Assembly: GCA_020721585.1 (NCBI GenBank)
Contig: DYMK01000001.1
Span: 310,001-374,000, forward strand
Direction of reading: 5' to 3'
DNA from: Sulfuricurvum sp.
GTDB lineage: Bacteria > Campylobacterota > Campylobacteria > Campylobacterales > Sulfurimonadaceae
Length of the DNA stretch: 64,000 nt
Under the pieces are notes generated by a model, which saw nothing but the letters and a program-made list of their open reading frames with translations, did not search any database and was not told the DNA's origin. The position numbers and the translations under genes are program-made. Positions 57,301 to 64,000 of this stretch are shown here, in pieces. Position 1 is the stretch's first letter; each line of letters opens with the position of its first letter.

Positions 57301-57341
57301 GTCCTCTCCCCGCAACGGAATTTGAAAAGCTTTTGAGGTAA
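54315..57341 (+). CDS. CBS-PAS-GAF-GGDEF-EAL cyclic-di-GMP signalling protein
   Basis: This 1008-residue cytoplasmic protein has four CBS repeats (about residues 1-260; for example LIVVDTHHRPIGIFTERD), a PAS domain (about 300-410), a GAF domain (about 420-565), a GGDEF domain with an intact RLGGDEF active site, and an EAL domain with GAEALVRW, EITES, IDDFGTGYSSLSYL, KIDKSFI and AEGVE. Both catalytic halves look functional, so it may switch between synthesis and breakdown of c-di-GMP, with CBS sensing adenine nucleotides. The start at 54315 is chosen because an ATG at 54234 has no ribosome binding site and the leader stop overlaps here. Confidence 0.88.
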   Translation: MKATLLSHILTTHVTTFSPEYPVGDALESMTAHHISSLIVVDTHHRPIGIFTERDSLKIVSGEISTTTPLGSVMSTDLLLGAVHDEIHDAYRKMANKGYRHLIVIDEEEKLAGIVSQGDFLRHIGFDTLKKVKIVSDIMTKAILRLEKNDTLTFAATQMAQSHSDYAIIVDNMSPIGLITERDILRYASSESLLPSDPIWRAYHTEFPIIHENTSLSEATLIMEQHDVHQLIIVDEVGNLTGILSRYDLLEAIHGSYFEFLLNQVESKSNALSQLSDAYEQISQDKEALLRSEEKFRILFDMVPDGIVLIDPATHQSVDCNLNAAKQLGYTIEEFHNLTINDYNALETHEETQERIHTILHQKRYEFDTLHRHKNGSLLDIHVTVSPVFLWGNTYLMSYYHDITERRKREHRLNAQLSLLETLATNHSMETLLDAISLFVEGQCQGIKCSLLLVDEATQTLYTASAPSLPSAYVETVNGLPIAYGNGSCGTACALRIPVIVTDVMSDPFWESLREAITPFNWLQGCWSTPFFDTHKQLLGAFALYSDQIHRYPTAEEQELMTYSASLAGMVIGRFTQQKALEYLANYDPLTGLANRFLLQSHLKKTIETAQNKNLSFALLLFDLDRFKDINDSFGHTTGDELLTLVAKRFAHQLGENDTISRLGGDEFAILLSPLSHREDASNIARILIETLQSPFSLSNGVQLHISASGGIALFPAHGNSAEELIQHADAALYRAKSEGRNTYCYYTNELTQISRDRLLLEAKLRFGIDNNELRVFYQPQVDLSSGKIIGAEALVRWHHPTEGIIPPLDFIPLAEETGLINKIGAWVLEETCHQGKIWFDQGYRLTLAVNLSVHQMRYQNIPALVSTILEKTHYPAHYLELEITESALMQREEESVAILHTLRAMGVRLAIDDFGTGYSSLSYLKRFPIDVLKIDKSFIDNTPLDSDNVAITIAIIAMAKALNFTVLAEGVEKQEQLDFLHQNGCDLYQGYYKSRPLPATEFEKLLR

Positions 57342-57346
57342 TTCAC

Positions 57347-58245
57347 GTGTCTAATCTCTTGTCCTTTTTTGTGATGCTGCTTGCCCTCCTCTTGCAAGGA
57401 TGCAACGAAACAAATACCGAATCCTTGTATCACCCCAGCGTTTTACCGCTGCACGAACAAGAACTCATCGTGGGGGTTCACCCCTATCTCAACACCCAAA
57501 AAACGTTTAATGCCTACGAACCTTTATTACGTTACATGGAAACGCAACTCCCCAAGGTCCATTTTCGGATGGAGACCTCACTCAATTATCCCGACTATGA
57601 GCGAAAACTCTATGCGGGACATTTTGATCTGGCAATTCCCAATCCCTACCAAACCCTTAAATCAATCAACCACGGCTACCGTATCATCGCCAAAGTCAAA
57701 CCTGACAGTCAATTTCGCGGGATTATTGTCGCCCGAAAAGATCGTCATATTCGATTTGTCGAACAATTGCGGGGACAATCCATCAGCTTCCCTGCCCCCA
57801 CAGCACTTGCAGCGACCTTAATGCCCAAACTCTTTTTATTTGAGCGGGGACTTAATGTCGATACGCAAGCCCATCCTCACTATGTGGGTTCCCAATACTC
57901 CTCGATTATGAATGCGTATCGGGGCGACACCGTTGCCGCTGCCACATGGCCAAGTCCATGGAAAACATGGCGGGCTGAAAATCCCCAAAAAGCACAAGAG
58001 ATGGAGTTATTATGGCAAACACTCCCCCTTATTAATAATGGGGTGGTAGTTCGTTGTGATTTTAATCCCCCCCCCTTGCAGCCAAAATAGCAACGCTTTT
58101 AACCCAATTGGATCAAACACCCTAAGGAAGACACCTCCTTGTTGCTACGGGATTTGAAGGTTTTGAACCCGCTTCAGTCCAAACCTATCAACCCGTACAA
58201 AATTTCCTTGACCAGTACGATCACACCTTAGGATTACCCCGATGA
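57347..58245 (+). pseudogene. PhnD-like periplasmic binding lipoprotein, frameshifted and with a stop
   Basis: The open part (247 codons from GTG 57347) is a PhnD-type phosphonate/phosphite-binding protein with a lipoprotein signal (LLLQGC) and VGVHPYLNTQKTFNAYEPLLRYM. Its frame ends at 58090 just after a run of nine C (58067-58075). Another frame continues the family's C-terminal helix (LAAKIATLLTQLDQTP), meets a TAA where Glu is expected, goes on as GRHLLVATGFEGF, and ends in a TGA overlapping the ATG of the next gene (ATGA). The ancestral gene thus ended at 58245, and two lesions separate it from a full-length product. It would have been the sensor partner of the next gene. Confidence 0.8.
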
Positions 58246-59534
58246 AATCCATTCACTTTTTTTTCTTTTCCCTCAAAGGGCAACTCATACTGGGGGTCAT
58301 CCTCCTTCATGCGATGTTAATGAGCCTTTTTGTGGTCGATTTTATCAATCAAGAGCGTCATTTTTTGCATGAACAATTAAGCGCACAGGAAAAAGGGCTG
58401 GGAGCATTGGTCGCGTCCAATGCCGCATTACCGTTAATGAATAATGATTTGGTCGCATTAAGCGAACTGGTCACTCAAGTAGAAGAGCTTCCCGATGTCC
58501 AAATGATCTTCATTGTCGATAACCACTCTCGTATCCGTGCATCCAATCAAGAGATTCGTAACAACCAAAAATTTTCCGATCCCAAAAGCTTAACCCTCAT
58601 CAATCCCCTTATCCACGGGAAAATGTCCATTAATCAACGGTTTCATGACCACCTTTTTGATACAGCCCATACGATTTATTTGGGGGGTAAACCCATTGGG
58701 TATGTACGGATTATTAGCTCGACCCAAAGGGTAACCCAGCAGATGGAGAGCCTCACCTATCATGGTGTTTTTTATATTGTGATCGCTATTGTTTTGGGTG
58801 GAATCATTGCGTGGTTGATTGTCCGCAAATTTACCGCCCGCATTACCCTCCTTTCCGAAGCAGCCGAACAAATTACCCACCAAAATTACAACATCAACCT
58901 CCCCTCATTTAGGGGAAAAGATGAACTCTCCCAAATGGGGCGTGCCTTTGGTCTCATGATTGATTCGATTCATCAACAAATGGAGAGCCTCTCCTACGAA
59001 ATTCTCCAACGAAAAAACGCCGAATCGCGCTTATTTCATAAAGCTCATCACGATGAACTCACCCAATTGGCTAATCGTGCCTTATTTATGGATCGATTGG
59101 AACACGCGCTTCACCATGCCAAACGAAACCAGACCCAACTGGCAGTGTTGTTTATCGATTTGGATCGGTTCAAAGAGATTAATAATACCTTTGGTCATGA
59201 GATGGGGGATTGTATCCTCATCGCCATTGCCCACCGTCTGCAAGAAAATGTACGCCAAGAAGACACCATCACCCGATTGGGAGGGGATGAATTTACCATC
59301 ATTATCGAAGATATTGAAACCATTTCACACGTAAGTGCTGTTGCCGAAAAACTCGTAAACGCTTTACAAGCCCCTATTGTCACCTCAGCCCAAGAATTTT
59401 TTGTCACGTGCAGTATCGGAATTAGCCTCTATCCCAACGATGGAGAGGAGATCCAAAGCCTCCTACACCGTGCTGATTGTGCGATGTACCAAGCCAAAGA
59501 AGAGGGTCGAAACGGCTATCACTATTGCACCTAA
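58242..59534 (+). CDS. membrane diguanylate cyclase with HAMP domain
   Basis: This 430-residue protein has an N-terminal membrane helix (about 10-32), a periplasmic sensor part (to about 165, CHASE8-like by its layout), a second helix (about 170-192), a HAMP linker and a GGDEF domain with TRLGGDEFTIII. The A-site is intact, so it should make c-di-GMP. It follows a PhnD-like lipoprotein with an overlapping start. Such pairs are known as periplasmic-binding-protein-coupled sensors, where the lipoprotein tells the cyclase about a ligand. Confidence 0.88.
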   Translation: MKSIHFFFFSLKGQLILGVILLHAMLMSLFVVDFINQERHFLHEQLSAQEKGLGALVASNAALPLMNNDLVALSELVTQVEELPDVQMIFIVDNHSRIRASNQEIRNNQKFSDPKSLTLINPLIHGKMSINQRFHDHLFDTAHTIYLGGKPIGYVRIISSTQRVTQQMESLTYHGVFYIVIAIVLGGIIAWLIVRKFTARITLLSEAAEQITHQNYNINLPSFRGKDELSQMGRAFGLMIDSIHQQMESLSYEILQRKNAESRLFHKAHHDELTQLANRALFMDRLEHALHHAKRNQTQLAVLFIDLDRFKEINNTFGHEMGDCILIAIAHRLQENVRQEDTITRLGGDEFTIIIEDIETISHVSAVAEKLVNALQAPIVTSAQEFFVTCSIGISLYPNDGEEIQSLLHRADCAMYQAKEEGRNGYHYCT

Positions 59535-59572
59535 ATGATATAGTCACTCCATTTTTTATCACCCAAAATGCG

Positions 59573-61336
59573 TTACGCAAGAAAATAGACTCGATTGCGC
59601 CCTTGCTCTTTTGCCATATACATGGCATTATCCGCTTGATTGAGAATTTCATCTTGGGTATTGGCGTGATCAAAAAAGAGGGAAAACCCAATACTAGCAC
59701 TGCAATGATGTTCCACTTTTTTCTTCTCTTGATCTTTGGTCATAATGGTCAAAAAATAGGGCATAGAGAGGGTGTGACGAATTTTTTCCGCAATCATCGT
59801 CGCTTGTAAAATGGACGCTTCGTGTGCGGTACTTAATTCGCTTAACAACACAATAAACTCATCCCCCCCAAAACGGGCGACCGTATCGCTCTCCCGAATG
59901 GCGTGCTGGATCCGTTGTGCCACTTGAATCAATAACACATCTCCCGTACTGTGCCCATAGGTGTCATTCAGGGGCTTGAAATTATCCAAATCCAAAAACA
60001 ACACCGCCCCATACCGCCCCGTTCGCTTACTGGTGCGCTGCGCTTGAAGGAGACGGTCATTGAGTAACCGACGGTTGGGAAGATTGGTCAAGGTATCATA
60101 AAAGGCTAAGGATTGTAATTTAACTTTGGACACCATGAGTTCATTGGTGCGTTCCCGTATTTTTTCCTCCAACGTAGCGTGATGCTCTTGAATTTCATGA
60201 ATAAGGTCATTAAACCGTTGGGAGAGTTCTGCGATTTCCCCTGTCCCAATGAGTCGATCATCCTCTTCATACATAGCCTGCGTCTCAGCCCATGCCATCC
60301 GTTTTTTTAACCGATAAATCGGTTCCAAAATCAGGCGATTGACCGTATACCCAACAACGCCCAACGTCAATAAAAACAAGAGGGTAAAAGTGGCAAAAAT
60401 ATGATTGTCATTGACCAAAATAAGTTCTTTCGCATCAAAAAGGGTCATACTAAACCACCCAATCTCCCGCTGATACGCAATCCCCAATAACTTTTTGTTC
60501 TTTCCCTCATTGACCCATAACGTCTCTACGGCATTGGGGTTATGACCCCGTTGTAGTCGCCCCATCGCACGATGAATCGCTTCAATATCGGTGGGGTGCG
60601 TAAAAATCAGCTCAATGGTTTTATGCGTACCGTCTTTTTTGGTGATGCTGGCATAGTCGATCATTTGGGTATCTTTGATCAGCTGAATAGAGCCTTGTTG
60701 ATCGACAAAAAAGTTACTTACCCCCTCTTGCTTCACTCCGACGGATTGTTTTAAAAACGTCCCGATGTCAAATCCCGTCCCGATAATCCCGATCGCTTTT
60801 CCTTGCGCATTGTGCAATACGTAGTTAATCCACACTTTATCGACGTGAAGCACCACATCACGATTTACATTGATTTGATACGGTTCATTTTTGACAATGG
60901 TCTCATAAAACCAACGATCTTGTGCCAAAACAGGCGAAAGGGTATAGCGGATTTACCGCCCCATAAACTGATTGTTGCGGTCATTAAAATAATAGTGTCC
61001 CGAAGGGGAAAAGGCGGCAAAATAGCTGTGATCTTGAAAAAGGGGGCGATAGTGTTCCAAGGTACGAAGCCCTTTTTCCCGCACAACGGCACTTTTTTCG
61101 TCCTCTGCCATAGCAAGAACCGCCGGTTCATGTGCCAGTTTTTGAACCAGTGCAACCTCTTGCATGATGGGAAAAAGGGTACGGTATTTATCAAAAACAA
61201 TTTGCTTTTGGATATACCGATTGCCCCACTGCTCATTCATCGCTTCGCTCAACGCATGGGCATAAAACCACACAAATGCGATAAAGACGAGGAAAACGGC
61301 ACTCATCACAAGAAAAATTTTGGTTTTGAGCTTCAT
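59573..61336 (-). pseudogene. membrane sensor diguanylate cyclase interrupted by an in-frame stop
   Basis: Two open frames in the same reading frame, 60953-61336 and 59573-60952, together form one Cache-type sensor cyclase: an N-terminal membrane helix (MKLKTKIFLVMSAVFLVFI), a periplasmic ligand-binding domain that spans the break (FNDRNNQFMGR, stop, IRYTLSPVLAQDRW), a second helix (FATFTLLFLLTLGVVGY), a HAMP-like linker and GGDEF with ARFGGDEFIVLL. A single TAA at 60953-60955 divides them, 130 codons in. The rest is open, which suggests a recent nonsense change, a sequencing error or readthrough. The start at 61336 has AGGAG close before it. Confidence 0.8.
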
Positions 61337-61375
61337 ATTCTCCTCTTGATTTTCATACACCATCCTCAAAAATGC

Positions 61376-62674
61376 TTACAAACACCCTTTAGAGAAACTT
61401 TTGGTTTGCGTATCTTTCATCATTTTGCGTTGTTCTGACCATTTGGGGGTATCCAAATTTTTTAAATCGGCTTTGTTGCTCTCCACCATTTTTTGCAATA
61501 CTGGCGATTGCAACGTAGCACTTTGCTGCTCTAAGCGATCAATATTTTTTTGCAACACTTTTTTCGCTTCAACAATTCGGTTGGTATCGCGCAATTTCAC
61601 AACCTCCACACTCGTGATGGTCGCTTCTTGTTCGGCAACGGAGATTTCAACCTCCCGATTATGACTCTTTTCGACCACAGTGTTATCCGCACTTACGGCT
61701 AAAGTGACTCTTTGGTGCAGTGTTTTTGGTTCTTTGGTGCGGGCATCCACATACGCTATCGTGACCGTCGCGACACTCCCTTTATCACCCATTTTTTTGG
61801 GATCAACCTCCAGTGCTAAGAGCATATAGCGGGAGTGATCCCCATAAATTTGATTAAACCCTGCTTTGACCGTTTGCCCTTTGATCGTCGCATCCACATC
61901 CACCATTTTGATCGGAGTAACCCCGTAATCACACCCTATGGTCACCTCAACGTGTTGGGCAGCAACGGAGGCGATAAACCCTAACTCTTTGTTAAAAAAA
62001 TACTCAATATCCTCATTATTTTTCAAAAATTTATGGTTACCATCACTCATGTAGGCAAGCTTGGTCATCAAATCTTCGTTATACCCCATCCCCAATCCAA
62101 GGGTCGTCACCGAAATACCCTCTTGCACCAAGCTTTTACCCAATTCCCCCAACGCTTCAGGAGAGCTAAGCCCCACATTGGCTTGTCCATCGGAGAGCAA
62201 AATAATCCGATTAACCCTATCCCCGCTGATAAATTTTCGGATCTCTTGTGCCCCTTTTTGGACACCGCCGTACAACGCGGTACTGCCTCGCGCGTTGATG
62301 GAGTCAATTTTATCCTTGATTTTTTGGCGATCGGTGAGCTTACTGGCGGGATATAACACCTCAAGTTTATCATCGTAGGTCACAATGGAGACAATATCAT
62401 TGGAGTCCAAACGATCCACAAACGCTTTGGCGGCGACTTTGGTCTGTTCCATCTTTTCCCCCATCATGGAGCCGGAACGATCCAAAACCAACGCGACATT
62501 TAAGGGGGTGCGTTGCGATTGGGAGGCTAATTTTTCCCCATGAAGATTCACTTTGAGGTACACCGTGCTTTTTTGCCCGCTGTTTATCACCGACTGAGAG
62601 GGGGAGACCTCCACGGTCACACTGTGCGCGTAGATCCACAGTGGCATCAAAAGTGCCATCCAAAAGCGATTCAT
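61376..62674 (-). CDS. secreted von Willebrand factor A domain protein
   Basis: This 432-residue protein has a signal peptide (residues 1-16, ending IYAHS) and a VWA domain (about residues 55-235) with an intact metal-dependent adhesion site: D-R-S-G-S-M near 67, and ILLSDGQANVG for the distal Asp. A beta-rich domain and a C-terminal helical tail with many Lys follow. It should act in the periplasm or at the surface and bind proteins via a divalent metal. The start of the interrupted cyclase lies 40 bases downstream. Function unknown. Confidence 0.82.
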   Translation of the reverse strand: MNRFWMALLMPLWIYAHSVTVEVSPSQSVINSGQKSTVYLKVNLHGEKLASQSQRTPLNVALVLDRSGSMMGEKMEQTKVAAKAFVDRLDSNDIVSIVTYDDKLEVLYPASKLTDRQKIKDKIDSINARGSTALYGGVQKGAQEIRKFISGDRVNRIILLSDGQANVGLSSPEALGELGKSLVQEGISVTTLGLGMGYNEDLMTKLAYMSDGNHKFLKNNEDIEYFFNKELGFIASVAAQHVEVTIGCDYGVTPIKMVDVDATIKGQTVKAGFNQIYGDHSRYMLLALEVDPKKMGDKGSVATVTIAYVDARTKEPKTLHQRVTLAVSADNTVVEKSHNREVEISVAEQEATITSVEVVKLRDTNRIVEAKKVLQKNIDRLEQQSATLQSPVLQKMVESNKADLKNLDTPKWSEQRKMMKDTQTKSFSKGCL

Positions 62675-62769
62675 CTTCTACTCCTTGTTAACGACTAATG
62701 TTACACAGTCTATTTTTTTGGTTTGAATTGCATGAAAATCTTAAAATTACAGTCAAACTCACAAATGTC

Positions 62770-62825
62770 CGTCATTCCCGCGAAGGCGGGAATCCAGCTA
62801 GACTCCCGCCTTCGCGGGAGTGACG
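62770..62825. repeat. REP-like double hairpin with near-perfect outer inverted repeat
   Basis: Two stems follow each other: ATTCCCGC/GCGGGAAT (62774-62793, loop GAAG) and ACTCCCGC/GCGGGAGT (62802-62821, loop CTTC). The whole unit is also one 22-base inverted repeat with a single mismatch, beginning CGTCA and ending TGACG. It lies in the 62675-62848 gap, which otherwise shows no gene. The same layout appears at 35961-36011. Confidence 0.75.
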
Positions 62826-62848
62826 AAACACACATACGACCTAAGCAT

Positions 62849-64000
62849 TTAACGATTTAAAAATCCAACCGATTTTTCGGTATCAAAACTTCCTTGTTTC
62901 TCTTTACGAATCTCGGATTCAAAATCCGCCAACGTAAACACCGCCTCTGAGCGTGCTGCCACATTATACGCCGTATTTTTGATAATCAGGTTGATTTGCC
63001 CCCCCGTTAGCGGATGATGCGCCAACGATGTTACCTCAAATCCCGCTTCAAAAGGGGCATTTTTGGGTAACATCCGTTTCCATAACTCTAAGCGTTGTTT
63101 TTGGTCGGGTTTTTTGAACTCAATTTTGTAGTTAAACCGACGGGAAAAGGCAGGATCAATGTTTTCAAGTAAATTGGTCGTTGCAATCAAAATCCCTTGG
63201 AATTTTTCGATCTGTTCCAAGAAGATATTTTGCATCTGATTGTGCATTTGATCCGCCGATGACCCAATCCCTGCGGAACGGGAGGAGAGGAATTGATCCG
63301 CTTCGTTGAGCAATAAAATGGGTTCGGTTTTGGTCTGATGGGTCAAATCGGTGTAGGTATCAAAGATTTTGCGGACATTTTTTTCCGATTCTCCCACGTA
63401 CATCGACAAAATTTTAGAACAATCAAAACTCAAAACCTGCCGTTTGAGAGAGCGGGATAATGAGTGAGCGGTGAGGGTTTTCCCCGTCCCCGGAGGGCCA
63501 TAAAAGATAATGCGTGCATCGATTCCCGCTTTTTTGTCTTTGACCCCCCATTGGTGCAATCGGGCAATCACCTCCCGATCCAACTGACGCATCAAATTTT
63601 GCAACGTCGTTTCGGTCGAATGGTTTAACACCACATTTTCCAACGTGGTCAGCGGTTCGACCAGCTCAAAAATCTCTTGCTCTTTGATGAGCATATCGAG
63701 TTTGAGTTTGCTTGCTTTTTTCTTCTTTTGGGGGTGCATGATGCTTTGTAGCACCTCATCGACGATGTAAAACGCACGGCTAATCCCCCCAAACGGGTTA
63801 AGCATCTCTTCATAGTCAATCACATCATCGTTGATAAGTCGCGCCCCATCTTCGAGCAACGCACGATTTTTGATCCGCTCATAATCATCAAAACTGATCA
63901 AATCGATGAGGGTATTCATCTCCCGTAAATTCCCCTCGGTGGCAGAGTATTCCTCTTTGAGCAACGCCAAAAAAATCACTTGCTCTTTGAGTTCGAGCTT
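62849..64000 (-). CDS. AAA+ ATPase, C-terminal part (partial)
   Basis: The reading frame continues past the right edge of the window, as the codons before 63979 are open and no start is needed there. The visible 384 residues end in an AAA+ module: Walker A GPPGTGKT, Walker B region ILLLNEADQFLSSRS, where the usual Asp is Asn, sensor 1 IATTNLLEN, and arginine finger DPAFSRRFN. The N-terminal visible part is helical and unassigned. The protein is probably a remodelling ATPase; a link to the nearby VWA gene is not shown. Confidence 0.8.
   Translation of the reverse strand, partial: KLELKEQVIFLALLKEEYSATEGNLREMNTLIDLISFDDYERIKNRALLEDGARLINDDVIDYEEMLNPFGGISRAFYIVDEVLQSIMHPQKKKKASKLKLDMLIKEQEIFELVEPLTTLENVVLNHSTETTLQNLMRQLDREVIARLHQWGVKDKKAGIDARIIFYGPPGTGKTLTAHSLSRSLKRQVLSFDCSKILSMYVGESEKNVRKIFDTYTDLTHQTKTEPILLLNEADQFLSSRSAGIGSSADQMHNQMQNIFLEQIEKFQGILIATTNLLENIDPAFSRRFNYKIEFKKPDQKQRLELWKRMLPKNAPFEAGFEVTSLAHHPLTGGQINLIIKNTAYNVAARSEAVFTLADFESEIRKEKQGSFDTEKSVGFLNR

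Noticed and set aside
60572-61438. Plus-strand frames over the interrupted cyclase
   Set aside because: They are antisense to a clear Cache-GGDEF gene and show no family features.

Overview
The window looks like a chromosome segment of a free-living Campylobacterota (Epsilonproteobacteria), probably of the Sulfuricurvum/Sulfurimonas type. The evidence is the gene content and order: ksgA next to an RNase J with a hydrophilic N-terminal extension, dcd-accB-accC, an M23 peptidase-bactofilin pair, a full pgl N-glycosylation set with a bacterial oligosaccharyltransferase, and a 14-gene complex I operon that lacks a normal NADH module and has two nuoG genes. The genus is an inference; no rRNA or tRNA gene is visible in the window.

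Left part (1-8.7 kb): the start of RNase J, ksgA, a lipid A phosphoethanolamine transferase, and a 1636-residue protein that joins a DEDD-type exonuclease, a RecQ-type helicase and a UvrD-type helicase. A membrane-anchored endonuclease/exonuclease/phosphatase-fold protein lies on the other strand, preceded by a tiny ORF that overlaps its start codon.

Pgl region (8.7-22.9 kb, minus strand): pglK, two methyltransferases, two glycosyltransferases, pglA, a MntA-HepT toxin-antitoxin pair, pglC, pglD, an Rpn-type nuclease, pglB, pglE and pglF follow each other with overlaps or very short gaps. The bacillosamine pathway (PglF-E-D), its phosphoglycosyl transferase (PglC), the second-sugar transferase (PglA), the flippase (PglK) and the oligosaccharyltransferase (PglB) are all present. 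The Campylobacter jejuni elongation genes pglH, pglI and pglJ are absent and replaced by an AT-rich cassette of two other glycosyltransferases and two methyltransferases, so the glycan is expected to be different and perhaps methylated. Two defence or addiction type modules sit inside the operon.

Middle (23-36.3 kb): cell-shape genes (M23 peptidase, bactofilin), asparagine synthetase, dCTP deaminase, acetyl-CoA carboxylase subunits, a cytochrome c, a metallo-beta-lactamase fold enzyme, an MFS transporter, a tRNA-modifying methyltransferase, a Sel1-repeat protein, a fatty acid desaturase, riboflavin synthase and a truncated BrnT toxin gene. Several intergenic hairpins of one REP-like type and a short repeated intergenic motif occur here and elsewhere.

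Right part (36.4-53.8 kb, minus strand): nuoABCD, a short nuoE-position gene, a NuoF-fragment/GltD-type fusion, two nuoG paralogues and nuoHIJKLMN. The last part (54-64 kb) is a signalling cluster: a CBS-PAS-GAF-GGDEF-EAL protein, a PhnD-like lipoprotein gene broken by a frameshift and a stop, a HAMP-GGDEF cyclase, and a second membrane GGDEF gene broken by one in-frame stop. It is followed by a VWA-domain protein and the C-terminal part of an AAA+ ATPase that runs off the window.
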